In this document: in pieces, positions 6,958-14,919 of the stretch
Layout of the letters: each line of letters opens with the position of its first letter
Numbering within the stretch: the stretch's first letter is position 1
NCBI GenBank assembly: GCA_031362415.1
Contig: JANLSK010000299.1
Span: forward strand, 1 to 33,979
Length of the DNA stretch: 33,979 nucleotides
Source: VFJJ01 sp031362415
GTDB lineage: Bacteria; Actinomycetota; Acidimicrobiia; IMCC26256; VFJJ01
Direction: 5' to 3'
The notes under the pieces: generated by a model
What the model saw: the letters and a program-made list of their open reading frames with translations, nothing else
The model's database searches: none
What the model was told of the DNA's origin: nothing
Position numbers and translations under genes: made by a program

Positions 6958-8102
6958 ACCATCTGCGCCTACCGGCTCTTCGAGGCCCGGGTCGCGCCGG
7001 GTACCTGGCCGGGGCGGCCGCCGCCGTCACCTTCGGCGCCAGTGCTCCCTTGGCCAAGCACTCGGGCGAGCACCTCGATGCCCAACTCGTCGCTGGTCTG
7101 CTCTACGCCGGAGCGTTCCTCGCCATTGCGCCCGTTGCGATTGCACGCGGCCGCAGCAGCCGGGAGGCCCGCCTCCAGCGAGGAGATCGCGGGCCGCTCG
7201 CCGGGCTCGTGATTCTCGGCGGGATCATTGCGCCGGTGCTGCTCATGGCCGGGTTGCAACGGGTGTCGGGCGTGAGCGGATCGCTCCTGTTGAACCTGGA
7301 GGGACCACTCACGCTCGTGGTGGGAGTGCTCGCGTTCGGCGAGCACCTCGGGCGGCGCAGCGGTGTGGCCGCGTCGCTCGTGCTCGGCGGGGCCGTCGTG
7401 CTCACCGCAGCCGGCGGACCGATCGGTGACGCCGACACCATCGGCGCCCTGTTGATCGTCGCCGCATGCGCGGCCTGGGCCATCGACAACAACCTCACGC
7501 AGACGCTCACCGTCCGAGACCCCTTCGCCATCGTGGCCGTCAAGACCGGGGTGGCGGCCACGGTCAACGTATCCATCGCCATGACGCGCGGCGCGGCGTG
7601 GCCGACCGGATCCCGTCTGGGCGCGCTCGTTGCCATCGGCGCTGTGGGCTACGGCATCTCCGTCGTCGCCGACGCCTACGCCTTGCGATTGCTGGGCGCG
7701 GCGCGAGAGGCGGCGGTGTTCGCCGTGGCTCCCTTCGCTGGCGCCGTCGTCGCGTTCGCCGTGCTCGGCGATCGTCTCTCGGCGTTCGACGTGGTGGCCG
7801 GCGGGCTGATGGCCATCGGGCTGGCGGCGATGATCACCGATCGCCATGGTCATCACCACCGCCACGAGCCCCTCCAGCACGAGCATCGCCATCGCCACGA
7901 CGAGCACCATCAGCACACACATCCGCCCGGCGGCCCCAAACCCACCGACGAGCCCCACAGCCACCAGCATCGCCACGAGCCCCTCACCCACACCCACGAG
8001 CACGTCAGCGACGTCCACCACCGCCACGCCCACGCGCACGCCGGCCGAGACCCGGCCAGCCCAGGCGGCGAGCACGAGCCCGACCCTGACGAAACCCGAT
8101 AG
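6954..8102 (+). CDS. EamA/DMT-family transporter with histidine-rich C-terminal tail
   Basis: Residues 1-297 form about ten hydrophobic segments in two EamA repeats, typical of drug/metabolite transporters. They begin near GYLAGAAAAVTFGASAPLAK and end at GGLMAIGLAAMITDR. From residue 298 the protein has an extra 85-residue hydrophilic tail holding about 26 histidines in HxH runs, with RHEPLQHEH and RHEPLTHTH as an internal repeat. Plain EamA proteins end soon after the last membrane segment. Such tails in other transporters bind Zn, Ni, Co or Cu, so metal export, metal sensing or metal-gated transport is possible. The operon context alternatively suggests uptake or efflux of the catabolic substrate. 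Neither is shown by sequence. Confidence 0.85.
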   Translation: MNHLRLPALRGPGRAGYLAGAAAAVTFGASAPLAKHSGEHLDAQLVAGLLYAGAFLAIAPVAIARGRSSREARLQRGDRGPLAGLVILGGIIAPVLLMAGLQRVSGVSGSLLLNLEGPLTLVVGVLAFGEHLGRRSGVAASLVLGGAVVLTAAGGPIGDADTIGALLIVAACAAWAIDNNLTQTLTVRDPFAIVAVKTGVAATVNVSIAMTRGAAWPTGSRLGALVAIGAVGYGISVVADAYALRLLGAAREAAVFAVAPFAGAVVAFAVLGDRLSAFDVVAGGLMAIGLAAMITDRHGHHHRHEPLQHEHRHRHDEHHQHTHPPGGPKPTDEPHSHQHRHEPLTHTHEHVSDVHHRHAHAHAGRDPASPGGEHEPDPDETR

Positions 8103-8171
8103 CCACAAGGACAAGCCCACCGAGGTACACCACGCCGTCGCCCGAACCGATGTTTGCGAGAGACTCCCGGG

Positions 8172-9266
8172 ATGAGCGATACGGCGGAAACGGCGGAAAC
8201 GGCGGAAACGGCGGACGGCAGGATGCTGGCCTGGCGGGTGGTGAAGCACGGGCGGCCGTCGGAGGCGTTACGGCTCGACGAGACCCTGATGCCCGTGCCC
8301 GGGCCAGGCGAGCTGCTCGTCGAGGTGGCCACCACGGTGCTCAACTACAACGAGGTCGACGGCTGCCACGGGCGCTATCGCACCATCGACCCGCCGTTGC
8401 CGTACACGCTCGGGATGGAGATGCTGGGCACTGTCATCGCTACCGGGTCCGGCCCGGACGATGCGGCCTGGGTTGGACGCCGGGTCGTGGCCACGGCGGT
8501 GAGCGCCACGGGAGCACACGCCCAGTACGCGCGGGCCTCGACCGACATGACGTTCGACGCGCCCGAGATGCTCGACGACATCGAGGGCGGCGCGTTCTTG
8601 TTCCCGTTCCACCTCGCCCATCTCGGCCTGTTCGAGCGGGCAGCCACCCAGCCCGGCGAGACCGTGCTCGTGCACGCAGCAGCCGGGGGTGTGGGCTCGG
8701 CGGCGGTTCAGCTCAGCGCGGCCGCAGGCGCCCGGGTGATCGCGGTGGCCGGCGGCGCCGCCAAGGTCGAGCGCTGCCGCCAGCTCGGCGCCGACGTGGT
8801 CGTCGACCATCGTGAGCAGAGCTTCGTCGACGCCGTGCTGGAGGCCACCGGGGGCCGCGGGGTCGACGTGGTGTTCGACGGCGTTGGCGGCGCGGTCACC
8901 GTCGATTCCTTGCGGTGCCTGGGCCGCGGCGGTCGCCATGTGATCGTGGGCTTCGCCGGAGGGATCGAGGCCGAGGACCTCCCGGGCGTGCTGCCGCGCA
9001 CCCTGTGTTTCGGGAACTTCTCCACCGGAGGCGTGCTCCTCGCCTACCGGTCCGACCCCGTCGGCGGCCTCGCCATCGCGGGTGTCAACGCCTGGCCTCG
9101 CTCCGTCGGTGACGCCGTCCACCGGAAGCTCATCGACCTCCTGGCCCAGGGGCGCATCAGCCCGGTCGTGGGTCGGGTGGCGTCGTTTCGCGAGCTCCCC
9201 AGCGCGCTCGACGAGATGGAGACCCGGGCCACCATCGGGCGGACGGTCGTCACCTGGAAGACCTGA
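8172..9266 (+). CDS. MDR-superfamily NAD(P)H:quinone oxidoreductase-like protein
   Basis: This 364-residue medium-chain dehydrogenase/reductase is of the zinc-free quinone oxidoreductase/enoyl reductase type. The GroES-like half contains PVPGPGELLVEVATTVLNYNE. The Rossmann half contains the nucleotide-binding AAGGVGSAAVQL at 170-181 and GRGVDVVFDGVGG. Structural-zinc cysteines are absent. The likely reaction is NAD(P)H-dependent reduction of a quinone, enone or enoyl-CoA. ATG 8172 is chosen; TTG 8154 (six residues longer) and ATG 8223 (after the repeat) are alternatives, none with a strong ribosome site. The N-terminus carries TAE repeats coded by a 9-bp tandem repeat, which the enzyme fold would not need. 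Confidence 0.85.
   Translation: MSDTAETAETAETADGRMLAWRVVKHGRPSEALRLDETLMPVPGPGELLVEVATTVLNYNEVDGCHGRYRTIDPPLPYTLGMEMLGTVIATGSGPDDAAWVGRRVVATAVSATGAHAQYARASTDMTFDAPEMLDDIEGGAFLFPFHLAHLGLFERAATQPGETVLVHAAAGGVGSAAVQLSAAAGARVIAVAGGAAKVERCRQLGADVVVDHREQSFVDAVLEATGGRGVDVVFDGVGGAVTVDSLRCLGRGGRHVIVGFAGGIEAEDLPGVLPRTLCFGNFSTGGVLLAYRSDPVGGLAIAGVNAWPRSVGDAVHRKLIDLLAQGRISPVVGRVASFRELPSALDEMETRATIGRTVVTWKT
8181..8216 (+). repeat. Four tandem 9-bp units inside the oxidoreductase N-terminus
   Basis: Three exact copies of acggcggaa followed by acggcggac. They encode Thr-Ala-Glu three times and then Thr-Ala-Asp. The unit is a multiple of three, so copy-number change keeps the frame. Confidence 0.9.
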
Positions 9267-9302
9267 GCTCCGAGATCGGGCTCGACATCGACCTCCTGGT
9301 CG

Positions 9303-9315
9303 GGGGATCATCCCC
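9303..9315. promoter_or_regulatory. 13-bp palindrome before the P450 gene
   Basis: GGGGATCATCCCC is a perfect inverted repeat around a single central base, 28 bp before the P450 ATG. The centre is too tight for an RNA hairpin, so a protein-binding site is the better guess. No matching second copy was noticed upstream of the operon. Confidence 0.25.
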
Positions 9316-9342
9316 GCCAGCACCCCCACCCTCGGAGGCGAC

Positions 9343-10623
9343 ATGGTCAGTGCCATCAAGGCGCCAGGGATCCCGGCCACGTTCGAGCCGGTCGACTGGA
9401 ACCCGCCCGGACTCCCGACCGACGGCGACGAGATCATGGCCCGCCTCGTCGATCCGGCCCGCAGAGGTGAGCTGTACCCGCTGTATCACCAGCTCCGGCG
9501 GGTGGCGCCCGTGTACCGCAACCGTCCCGAGCTGTTCCACGGCGCCTACGCCTTCACCGGCTTCGCCGAGACCGACGAGATCTTCAAGAATCCCAGGGTC
9601 GTCAACGATCCGCAGGTGGTCGATGAGGCGTTCACTCACGGCGACGGCACCTTCACGAGCGTCATGCGCAACGTCATGCTCTGGCAGCGTCCCGAACCCC
9701 ACCAACGGGTGCGAACGCTGGTGAAGTCGGCGTTCACACCCCGGGCCATGGCCCGGTGGCGCCCGATCGCCGAACGGGTCGCCAACGAGCTGTGTGACCG
9801 GATCGAAGCGAACGACCACGCCGAGCTCGTCGACCAGTACAACTACGAGCTCCCGTTCAACGTGATCGCCAAGATCCTGGGGATCCCCGACGACGACTTC
9901 CCGATCATCCGCCAGCTCGCGTGGGATTTCGCCCGGGCCGGCGAGAAGACGGTGACTCCCGAGGTCTCGGCCCGAGGTGACGCCGCGGCCAAGGCGTTCA
10001 TGGAGTATTTCGCCGAGCTCGCCGAGGAGCGCCGACGGGTCCCGGCCGACGATCTGCTCTCGTCGCTGCTCGAAGCCGAGGCCGAGGGGACCAAGCTCTC
10101 GCACACCGAGCTCATCGCCAACTGCATCCTCTTGTTGCAGGCAGGCCACGAGACCACCCAGGACCTCCTGGGCAACGCGCAGGTGGCGCTGTTCCGCCAT
10201 CCCGACCAGCTCGCGCTGCTGGTCGAACGGCCCGAGCTGATGAAGAACGCCGTCGAGGAGTTCCTGCGCTACGACGCCTCGGTCCAGATCAACCACCGGG
10301 TGGTGCTCGACGGGATGACCGTGGGTCCGGCCGAGGTTCCGCCGGGCGGAATGGTCTATATCTTTCTCGGGGCGGTGAATCGCGATCCCGAGCGCTTCGA
10401 CGATCCCGACCGTCTCGACGTGACTCGCGACGTCACCCACCACCTCGCGTTCTCGTTCGGCGCCTACTACTGCATCGGCGCGGCCTTGGCCCGGACCGAG
10501 ATCTCCGTGGGCATCGAGACGTTGCTGGCCCGCTTCCCGCACCTGCGTCCGGCCACCGGCGCGTTCGAATGGCGCAACACCCTCCAGCTCCGAGGCCCGC
10601 AACGGATCGACGTCACGTGGTGA
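9343..10623 (+). CDS. Cytochrome P450
   Basis: The soluble bacterial P450 has 426 residues. The I-helix oxygen-binding motif AGHETT is at 267-272, the ExxR pair is E306/R309 (EFLR), and the heme loop FSFGAYYCIG places the ligand at C377. A Tyr (Y375) occupies the position two before the Cys where many family members have His or Arg. GGAGG lies 4 nt before ATG 9343, which fixes the start over longer frames. A ferredoxin and reductase are needed as electron donors and are not encoded nearby. In this run it probably hydroxylates a hydrophobic substrate before CoA activation and side-chain or ring breakdown; the substrate is not predictable. Confidence 0.93.
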   Translation: MVSAIKAPGIPATFEPVDWNPPGLPTDGDEIMARLVDPARRGELYPLYHQLRRVAPVYRNRPELFHGAYAFTGFAETDEIFKNPRVVNDPQVVDEAFTHGDGTFTSVMRNVMLWQRPEPHQRVRTLVKSAFTPRAMARWRPIAERVANELCDRIEANDHAELVDQYNYELPFNVIAKILGIPDDDFPIIRQLAWDFARAGEKTVTPEVSARGDAAAKAFMEYFAELAEERRRVPADDLLSSLLEAEAEGTKLSHTELIANCILLLQAGHETTQDLLGNAQVALFRHPDQLALLVERPELMKNAVEEFLRYDASVQINHRVVLDGMTVGPAEVPPGGMVYIFLGAVNRDPERFDDPDRLDVTRDVTHHLAFSFGAYYCIGAALARTEISVGIETLLARFPHLRPATGAFEWRNTLQLRGPQRIDVTW

Positions 10624-10651
10624 TCGGGCCCAGCCCCCGGAGGAACGAGCC

Positions 10652-11464
10652 ATGAGCCATCCCAACGTGCTGGTGAGCACGGTCGACGGGATCCGCACCG
10701 TCACGCTGCACCGGCCCGAGGCCCGCAATGCGGTCAACCGGTCCATGCGCGAGGAGTTCATCCGGGTGTGCGGTGAGATCGACGATGCCGACGATGTGGA
10801 CGTGCTCGTGCTCACCGGCACCGATCCCGCGTTCTCGGGCGGTGTCGACCTGAAGGAGATCAGTGCCGGCGAGGCGGGCGACGCCGTGCCCGCCGCCGAC
10901 CGCGCTGCAGCACCCGTAGCCGCAGAGCCTGTCGGGGCCCCGGCGGCGGCGCTGCGCAACCCGGCCTCGGCCATCCGAGCCATCACCAAGCCGGTGATCG
11001 CAGCCGTGAACGGGTTCTGCTACACGGGGGCGCTGGAGATGGTGGTGAGTTGTGACATCGTCGTGGCGTCGGAGCGAGCGGTGTTCGCCGACACCCATGC
11101 CAAGTTCGGGCTGATGCCCTTCTGGGGCATGACGGCGCTCTTGCCCGAGCGGGTGGGCGTGGCCAAGGCCCGGGAGTTGTCGCTCACCGGTCGCCCGGTC
11201 GACGCCACCGAGGCGCTGCGCATCGGCCTCGCCGACCACCTCGTGCCTCACGACAAGCTCATGCCGTTCGCGCTCTCGCTCGCCGGCGCCATCGCCGGGG
11301 CCGATCAGGCATCGGTGCTGGGGATGCAGCAGCTCTACGACGAGGGCCGGGGCCGAACGGTCGACGAGCGTCTCGCCCTGGAGGTCGCAGCGGCCACGAC
11401 GTTCCGGGTCGATCTCGACGCCTTCGACAGTCGCCAGGCCTCACGCCGGGCCGGGTCCGGCTGA
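10652..11464 (+). CDS. Enoyl-CoA hydratase/isomerase (crotonase) family protein
   Basis: The crotonase-fold protein has 270 residues. The oxyanion-hole segments FSGGVDLKE (61-69) and GFCYTGALEM are present. The first catalytic acid is kept as E129. The second, expected in the family's PE-x-x-x-G loop, is replaced in FADTHAKFGLMP by His149. Classical hydratase chemistry with two glutamates is therefore doubtful; isomerase, hydrolase or C-C lyase activity is open. An Ala/Pro-rich insert lies at about 72-100. A strong GGAGG stands 8 nt before the ATG, and the gene follows the P450 by 28 bp as the last member of the run. The 72 bp after its stop contain short repeated ggcagcc words and no clear terminator. 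Confidence 0.85.
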   Translation: MSHPNVLVSTVDGIRTVTLHRPEARNAVNRSMREEFIRVCGEIDDADDVDVLVLTGTDPAFSGGVDLKEISAGEAGDAVPAADRAAAPVAAEPVGAPAAALRNPASAIRAITKPVIAAVNGFCYTGALEMVVSCDIVVASERAVFADTHAKFGLMPFWGMTALLPERVGVAKARELSLTGRPVDATEALRIGLADHLVPHDKLMPFALSLAGAIAGADQASVLGMQQLYDEGRGRTVDERLALEVAAATTFRVDLDAFDSRQASRRAGSG

Positions 11465-11536
11465 GGCGGGCAGCGGTCGGTCGTCGGTCGGACCGAGGCA
11501 GGCAGCCAAGAAGCCAGGCAGCCAGACCGGCGGCGG

Positions 11537-12490
11537 TCAGGCAGCGCCGGAGGTGTCGGGCGTCCAGGCCGTGCCCCGGATGCGCTCGGTGAGCTCGCGC
11601 GCCGCCAGGTGGTGGCGGGCCGAGGCGCCCGGATCACGAGCTTCGAGGAGCGCTCCCAGGCCTCGGTGCGCCAGCGCCTGCTCATACGGCAGCTCACGCG
11701 CCACCGCCTCCGCCACGGCTCGTTCGAGCAGGCGGAGGGCCGACCGGTGATCACCCCGTCCCCGGGCCCGAGCACCCGAGAGGACCAACAGCGACGGCTC
11801 GGCGACCGGAGCTCTCCGGGCCAGTCGTCGGAGGGCCTTGAGCGACTCGGAGCTCCGGCTCGAGCCGAGCAGCACTTCGGTCTCGGCCACGGCGACCGTC
11901 CCGGCGATGGTGAACCAGCGCTCGGGTGAGGCGCGCCGGAGCAGGTGATGACAGCCCTCGGCCACGGCCACGGCCTCCGCGTGGCGGCCGGTGAGTCGCA
12001 GCGCCGCGGCCTGGAGGCCATGGATCCAGAGGATCTCGCACGGACCGGTACGCCCCGCCGATGCCTCGGCCAGATCGAGCACCTCGAGCGCCTCGTCGGG
12101 ACGCCCCTGACGCACGAGCACCTCGGCCCGCAGTCCGTGCCCCCACAGGCGCACGGGCGACACCGAAGGATCATCGCCGCGCACCGTGAGCTGTCGAGCC
12201 GCAATCGCCGCCGCACCGAGATCGCCGCGGAGCATGGTGACCAACGTCAACGAGGCCAAGGTCTCCAGACCCCGACGGCGGTGACCGTGCGCCTCGGCCA
12301 CGAGCAGGGCGTCCTCAATGCTCGCGGCCAGGTGCGACCACGGGCCCCCTCGAGCCACCGAGCATGCCTGGGCGCGCCCGCCGATGATCTGCACCGACCC
12401 CTCCCCCGATGTCGCTGCCATCCCCTGCCGCCGGGAATCACCGACCTGCCCGCCGAGTCCCGTCGCCCGACAGACAACAGCATCGAACAC
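11537..12490 (-). CDS. TPR-repeat (helical solenoid) protein without recognisable effector domain
   Basis: Up to 317 residues, almost entirely helix pairs of TPR type (GRPDEALEVLDLAEAS, GRHAEAVAVAEGCHHLL, GDHRSALRLLERAVAEA, YEQALAHRGLGALLEA). This resembles the C-terminal solenoid of actinobacterial AAA/adenylate-cyclase or MalT-like regulators, but no ATPase, cyclase or helix-turn-helix domain is encoded upstream. It may be a stand-alone scaffold or the remnant of a larger regulator. The start is uncertain: GTG 12490 gives the full frame, ATG 12421 is an alternative, and the frame stays open upstream without a good start. It converges with the crotonase gene and diverges from the epoxide hydrolase gene. 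Confidence 0.65.
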   Translation of the reverse strand: MFDAVVCRATGLGGQVGDSRRQGMAATSGEGSVQIIGGRAQACSVARGGPWSHLAASIEDALLVAEAHGHRRRGLETLASLTLVTMLRGDLGAAAIAARQLTVRGDDPSVSPVRLWGHGLRAEVLVRQGRPDEALEVLDLAEASAGRTGPCEILWIHGLQAAALRLTGRHAEAVAVAEGCHHLLRRASPERWFTIAGTVAVAETEVLLGSSRSSESLKALRRLARRAPVAEPSLLVLSGARARGRGDHRSALRLLERAVAEAVARELPYEQALAHRGLGALLEARDPGASARHHLAARELTERIRGTAWTPDTSGAA

Positions 12491-12592
12491 GCTCAGCGCA
12501 ATTCCAGCATCGAAGCGTGAGATCGATCGTCGGGCGCGGACAGAGACCGCGTCACTGAGCCGGCACCGGCACCGGGCCCCTACGATCCGCTC

Positions 12593-13747
12593 ATGACTTC
12601 GATCGAGCCCTTCGTCGTCGACGTTCCCGAGGCGGTCATCGTCGATCTCCGTGAGCGCCTGGCCCGAACCCGCTGGCCCGACCGGTCACCGTCGCCGGCC
12701 TGGATCGACGGGACCGACCTCGACCATCTCCAGAGCCTGTGCGAGCACTGGCGTTCCGGGTTCGACTGGCGAGCGGTCGAGACCCGCCTGAACGCCCATC
12801 CCCAGTTCCTGACCGAGATCGACGGGCAACGCATCCATTTCCTGCACGTGCGCTCGTCGAGCCCCACGGCCCGTCCGCTCCTGCTGTGCCACGGCTGGCC
12901 GGGCTCGGTGATCGAGTTCCTCGACGTGATCGGGCCGCTCACCGAGCCCCAGGCCCACGGCGGTCACGTCGACGACGCCTTCCACGTCGTGATTCCGTCA
13001 CTGCCCGGCTACGGCTTCTCGGGACCCACCACCGAAGCGGGCTGGACCCCGGCGCGCATCGCCGGGGCCTTCGCGGTGCTCATGGAGCGCCTGGGCTACG
13101 ACCGCTTCGGTGCCCAGGGCGGCGACTGGGGCTCGATGGTCGTGTCGCAGCTCGGCCTCCAGGTGCCCGAACGGCTCAGCGCCATCCACCTGAACATGGT
13201 GATCGCGCCCAAGCCCCGAGGCGGCGATCCGATGGCGGGGGTGTCGGAGGCCGAGCAGGCCGATCTAGCCCGGATGCGCGCTGCCGGCACCGAGGAGATG
13301 GGCTACCAGGCGATCCAAGGCACCCGTCCGCAGACGCTGGCCTACGGGCTGAACGACTCGCCGGCCGGGTTGGCGGCGTGGATCGTCGAGAAATTCCGGG
13401 CCTGGTCGGGCTGCGGGGGCGATCTCCGGGACAGCTTCACCGACGACCAGCTCCTCGCCAACATCACGCTGTACTGGGTGACGGGCACCATCAACTCGTC
13501 GATGCGCCTGTACCGCGAGACCCGGCGGGCGGGGCCGGGGGCGTCACTGCCCGATCGCCCGGTGCCCGTCCCCATGGGCTACGCCCGGTTCCCGGCCGAC
13601 GGCTTCGTGCCGCCCCGGGCCTGGGTCGAGCGGCTCTACGACGTTCGCCGGTGGACGGTGATGCCGCGCGGCGGCCATTTCGCGGCCATGGAGGAGCCCG
13701 GGTTGTTCGTCGACGACGTGCGGGCGTTCTTTCGCGACCACGGCTGA
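12593..13747 (+). CDS. Epoxide hydrolase, alpha/beta-hydrolase with EHN domain
   Basis: The product has 384 residues. The N-terminal EHN region (residues 1-100, with RLARTRWPD and FDWRAVETRLNAHPQF) precedes an alpha/beta-hydrolase core. The oxyanion motif HGWPGS is at 100-105, the nucleophile is D178 in GGDWGS, and the catalytic His is probably H362 in PRGGHFAAMEEP. It opens epoxides to diols; microsomal/juvenile-hormone-type members act on bulky lipophilic epoxides. It is separately transcribed from the catabolic run but may serve the same kind of substrates. The 102 bp upstream are shared with the divergent TPR gene. Confidence 0.9.
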   Translation: MTSIEPFVVDVPEAVIVDLRERLARTRWPDRSPSPAWIDGTDLDHLQSLCEHWRSGFDWRAVETRLNAHPQFLTEIDGQRIHFLHVRSSSPTARPLLLCHGWPGSVIEFLDVIGPLTEPQAHGGHVDDAFHVVIPSLPGYGFSGPTTEAGWTPARIAGAFAVLMERLGYDRFGAQGGDWGSMVVSQLGLQVPERLSAIHLNMVIAPKPRGGDPMAGVSEAEQADLARMRAAGTEEMGYQAIQGTRPQTLAYGLNDSPAGLAAWIVEKFRAWSGCGGDLRDSFTDDQLLANITLYWVTGTINSSMRLYRETRRAGPGASLPDRPVPVPMGYARFPADGFVPPRAWVERLYDVRRWTVMPRGGHFAAMEEPGLFVDDVRAFFRDHG

Positions 13748-13756
13748 CCGCCGCCG

Positions 13757-13817
13757 AGCCCCAGAAGGGCTGCGGGCCAGCCGGGAGCGGTCGTCGCTCT
13801 CCAGCGCCACGGGCGCT
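13757..13817. terminator. Two small GC hairpins between convergent genes
   Basis: AGCCC-loop-GGGCT (13757-13771) and AGCGCC-ACG-GGCGCT (13803-13817) lie in the 69-bp gap where the epoxide hydrolase and LigD-polymerase genes meet. The second reaches one base into the LigD-polymerase stop codon. No T-tract follows on either strand, so intrinsic termination is only possible, not shown. Confidence 0.25.
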
Positions 13818-14860
13818 CAGTCGGCGGGCGGGTCGGCTGCGGGACGCGACCGCTGGCGACTGGGCTGGACCCGGGCCGGCTCGGCGTCCGCCTTGGGGAA
13901 GGACGGGGGCCACGGCGCGTCGCCGTCGCCTCCGGCCTCGTCGCGGCGCACCTGCTCCAGCAAGGGTTCGAGCGACTGGTAGACGTCGTCGATGGCCGCC
14001 GCCGGATCACCGATCGCTGCGAAGCGCTCCGGCATCGTGGCCACCGTGAGGTCTGCCGGGTCCACGTCGGGTACCTCCGACCAGTGCACGGGCGCCGAGA
14101 CCCGGGCATCGGCAACGGCGCGCACGCTGTAGGCCGAGGCCACCGTGCGATCGCGGGCGTTCTGGTTGTAGTCGATGAACACCTTCTCGCCCCGTTCCTC
14201 CTTCCACCACTTGGATGTCGCGATGTCAGGCAGGCGCCGCTCGACCTCGCGCGCCAAGGCCAGCGCACACCGTCGCACCTCGCTGAACCCCCAGCGAGGC
14301 TCGATGCGCACGTTCACGTGCATCCCGCGCGATCCCGACGTCTTCGGGAAGCCGACGAGCCCGAAGTCGGCCAGCACCTCGCGTACGCACAGCGCGACGG
14401 CGATCACGTCGCTCCACCCAACGCCGGGTTGGGGATCGAGATCCACTCGCAGCTCGTCGGGACGGTCGAGGTCACGGCGCCGCACGGGCCACGGGTTGAG
14501 ATCGAGACAGCCCAGGTTCACGGCCCAGATCACATGCGCCAGATCGGCGCCGACGAGCTCCTCGGCCGATCGCCCGCTCGGGAAGTGCACCACCGCGGTC
14601 TGGAGCCACTCGGGCCGGGCTGGGCCGCTCGCCACACGCTTTTGGTAGAAGAACTCGCCCGTGACCCCGTTGGGATAACGCTTCATCGTCATCGGCCGCT
14701 CGTACACGCCCCGGACGACGCCGGCACCGACACGCACGTAGTAGCGCGCCAGGTCGAGCTTGGTGATCGAGCCCTGGGGGAAGAAGACCTTGTCGGGATT
14801 GGAGATGCGGACGGTGCGACCGTCGATCTCGAGCTCGGTTGCCGGCACCGCCTTGGCCAT
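13817..14860 (-). CDS. Stand-alone LigD-type polymerase/primase domain protein
   Basis: The product has 347 residues and matches the polymerase (AEP primase-like) module of bacterial NHEJ ligase D, without ligase or phosphoesterase modules. The metal-binding DLD is at 140-142, followed by the SGSRGMHV nucleotide-binding loop at about 175-182 and a third acidic residue at D230 (VFIDYNQN). The opening (EIDGRTVRISNPDKVFFPQG) is typical. Members add ribo- or deoxyribonucleotides at broken ends. No ku gene is in the window. The last 40 residues are Pro/Ser/Arg-rich. GAAGG sits before the ATG at 14860. It is divergent from the Fpg/Nei gene across 59 bp, so the two repair genes may share regulation. 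Confidence 0.92.
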   Translation of the reverse strand: MAKAVPATELEIDGRTVRISNPDKVFFPQGSITKLDLARYYVRVGAGVVRGVYERPMTMKRYPNGVTGEFFYQKRVASGPARPEWLQTAVVHFPSGRSAEELVGADLAHVIWAVNLGCLDLNPWPVRRRDLDRPDELRVDLDPQPGVGWSDVIAVALCVREVLADFGLVGFPKTSGSRGMHVNVRIEPRWGFSEVRRCALALAREVERRLPDIATSKWWKEERGEKVFIDYNQNARDRTVASAYSVRAVADARVSAPVHWSEVPDVDPADLTVATMPERFAAIGDPAAAIDDVYQSLEPLLEQVRRDEAGGDGDAPWPPSFPKADAEPARVQPSRQRSRPAADPPAD

Positions 14861-14919
14861 GGACCTTCACGGTACCCTGGACCCGAGCGGTTCATGCGGG
14901 TGCCCGGCCGGGAGAGACC

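Noticed and set aside
8154..8171. TTG start adding six residues to the MDR oxidoreductase
   Set aside because: No better ribosome site than ATG 8172 and no homology in the added residues; kept only as an alternative.
8181..8216. CRISPR-like array
   Set aside because: Units are 9 bp, directly adjacent, without spacers and inside a coding frame.
11465..11536. Intrinsic terminator after the catabolic operon
   Set aside because: The tcggtcggaccga near-palindrome has a one-base centre and no T-tract; the ggcagcc words are short and irregular.
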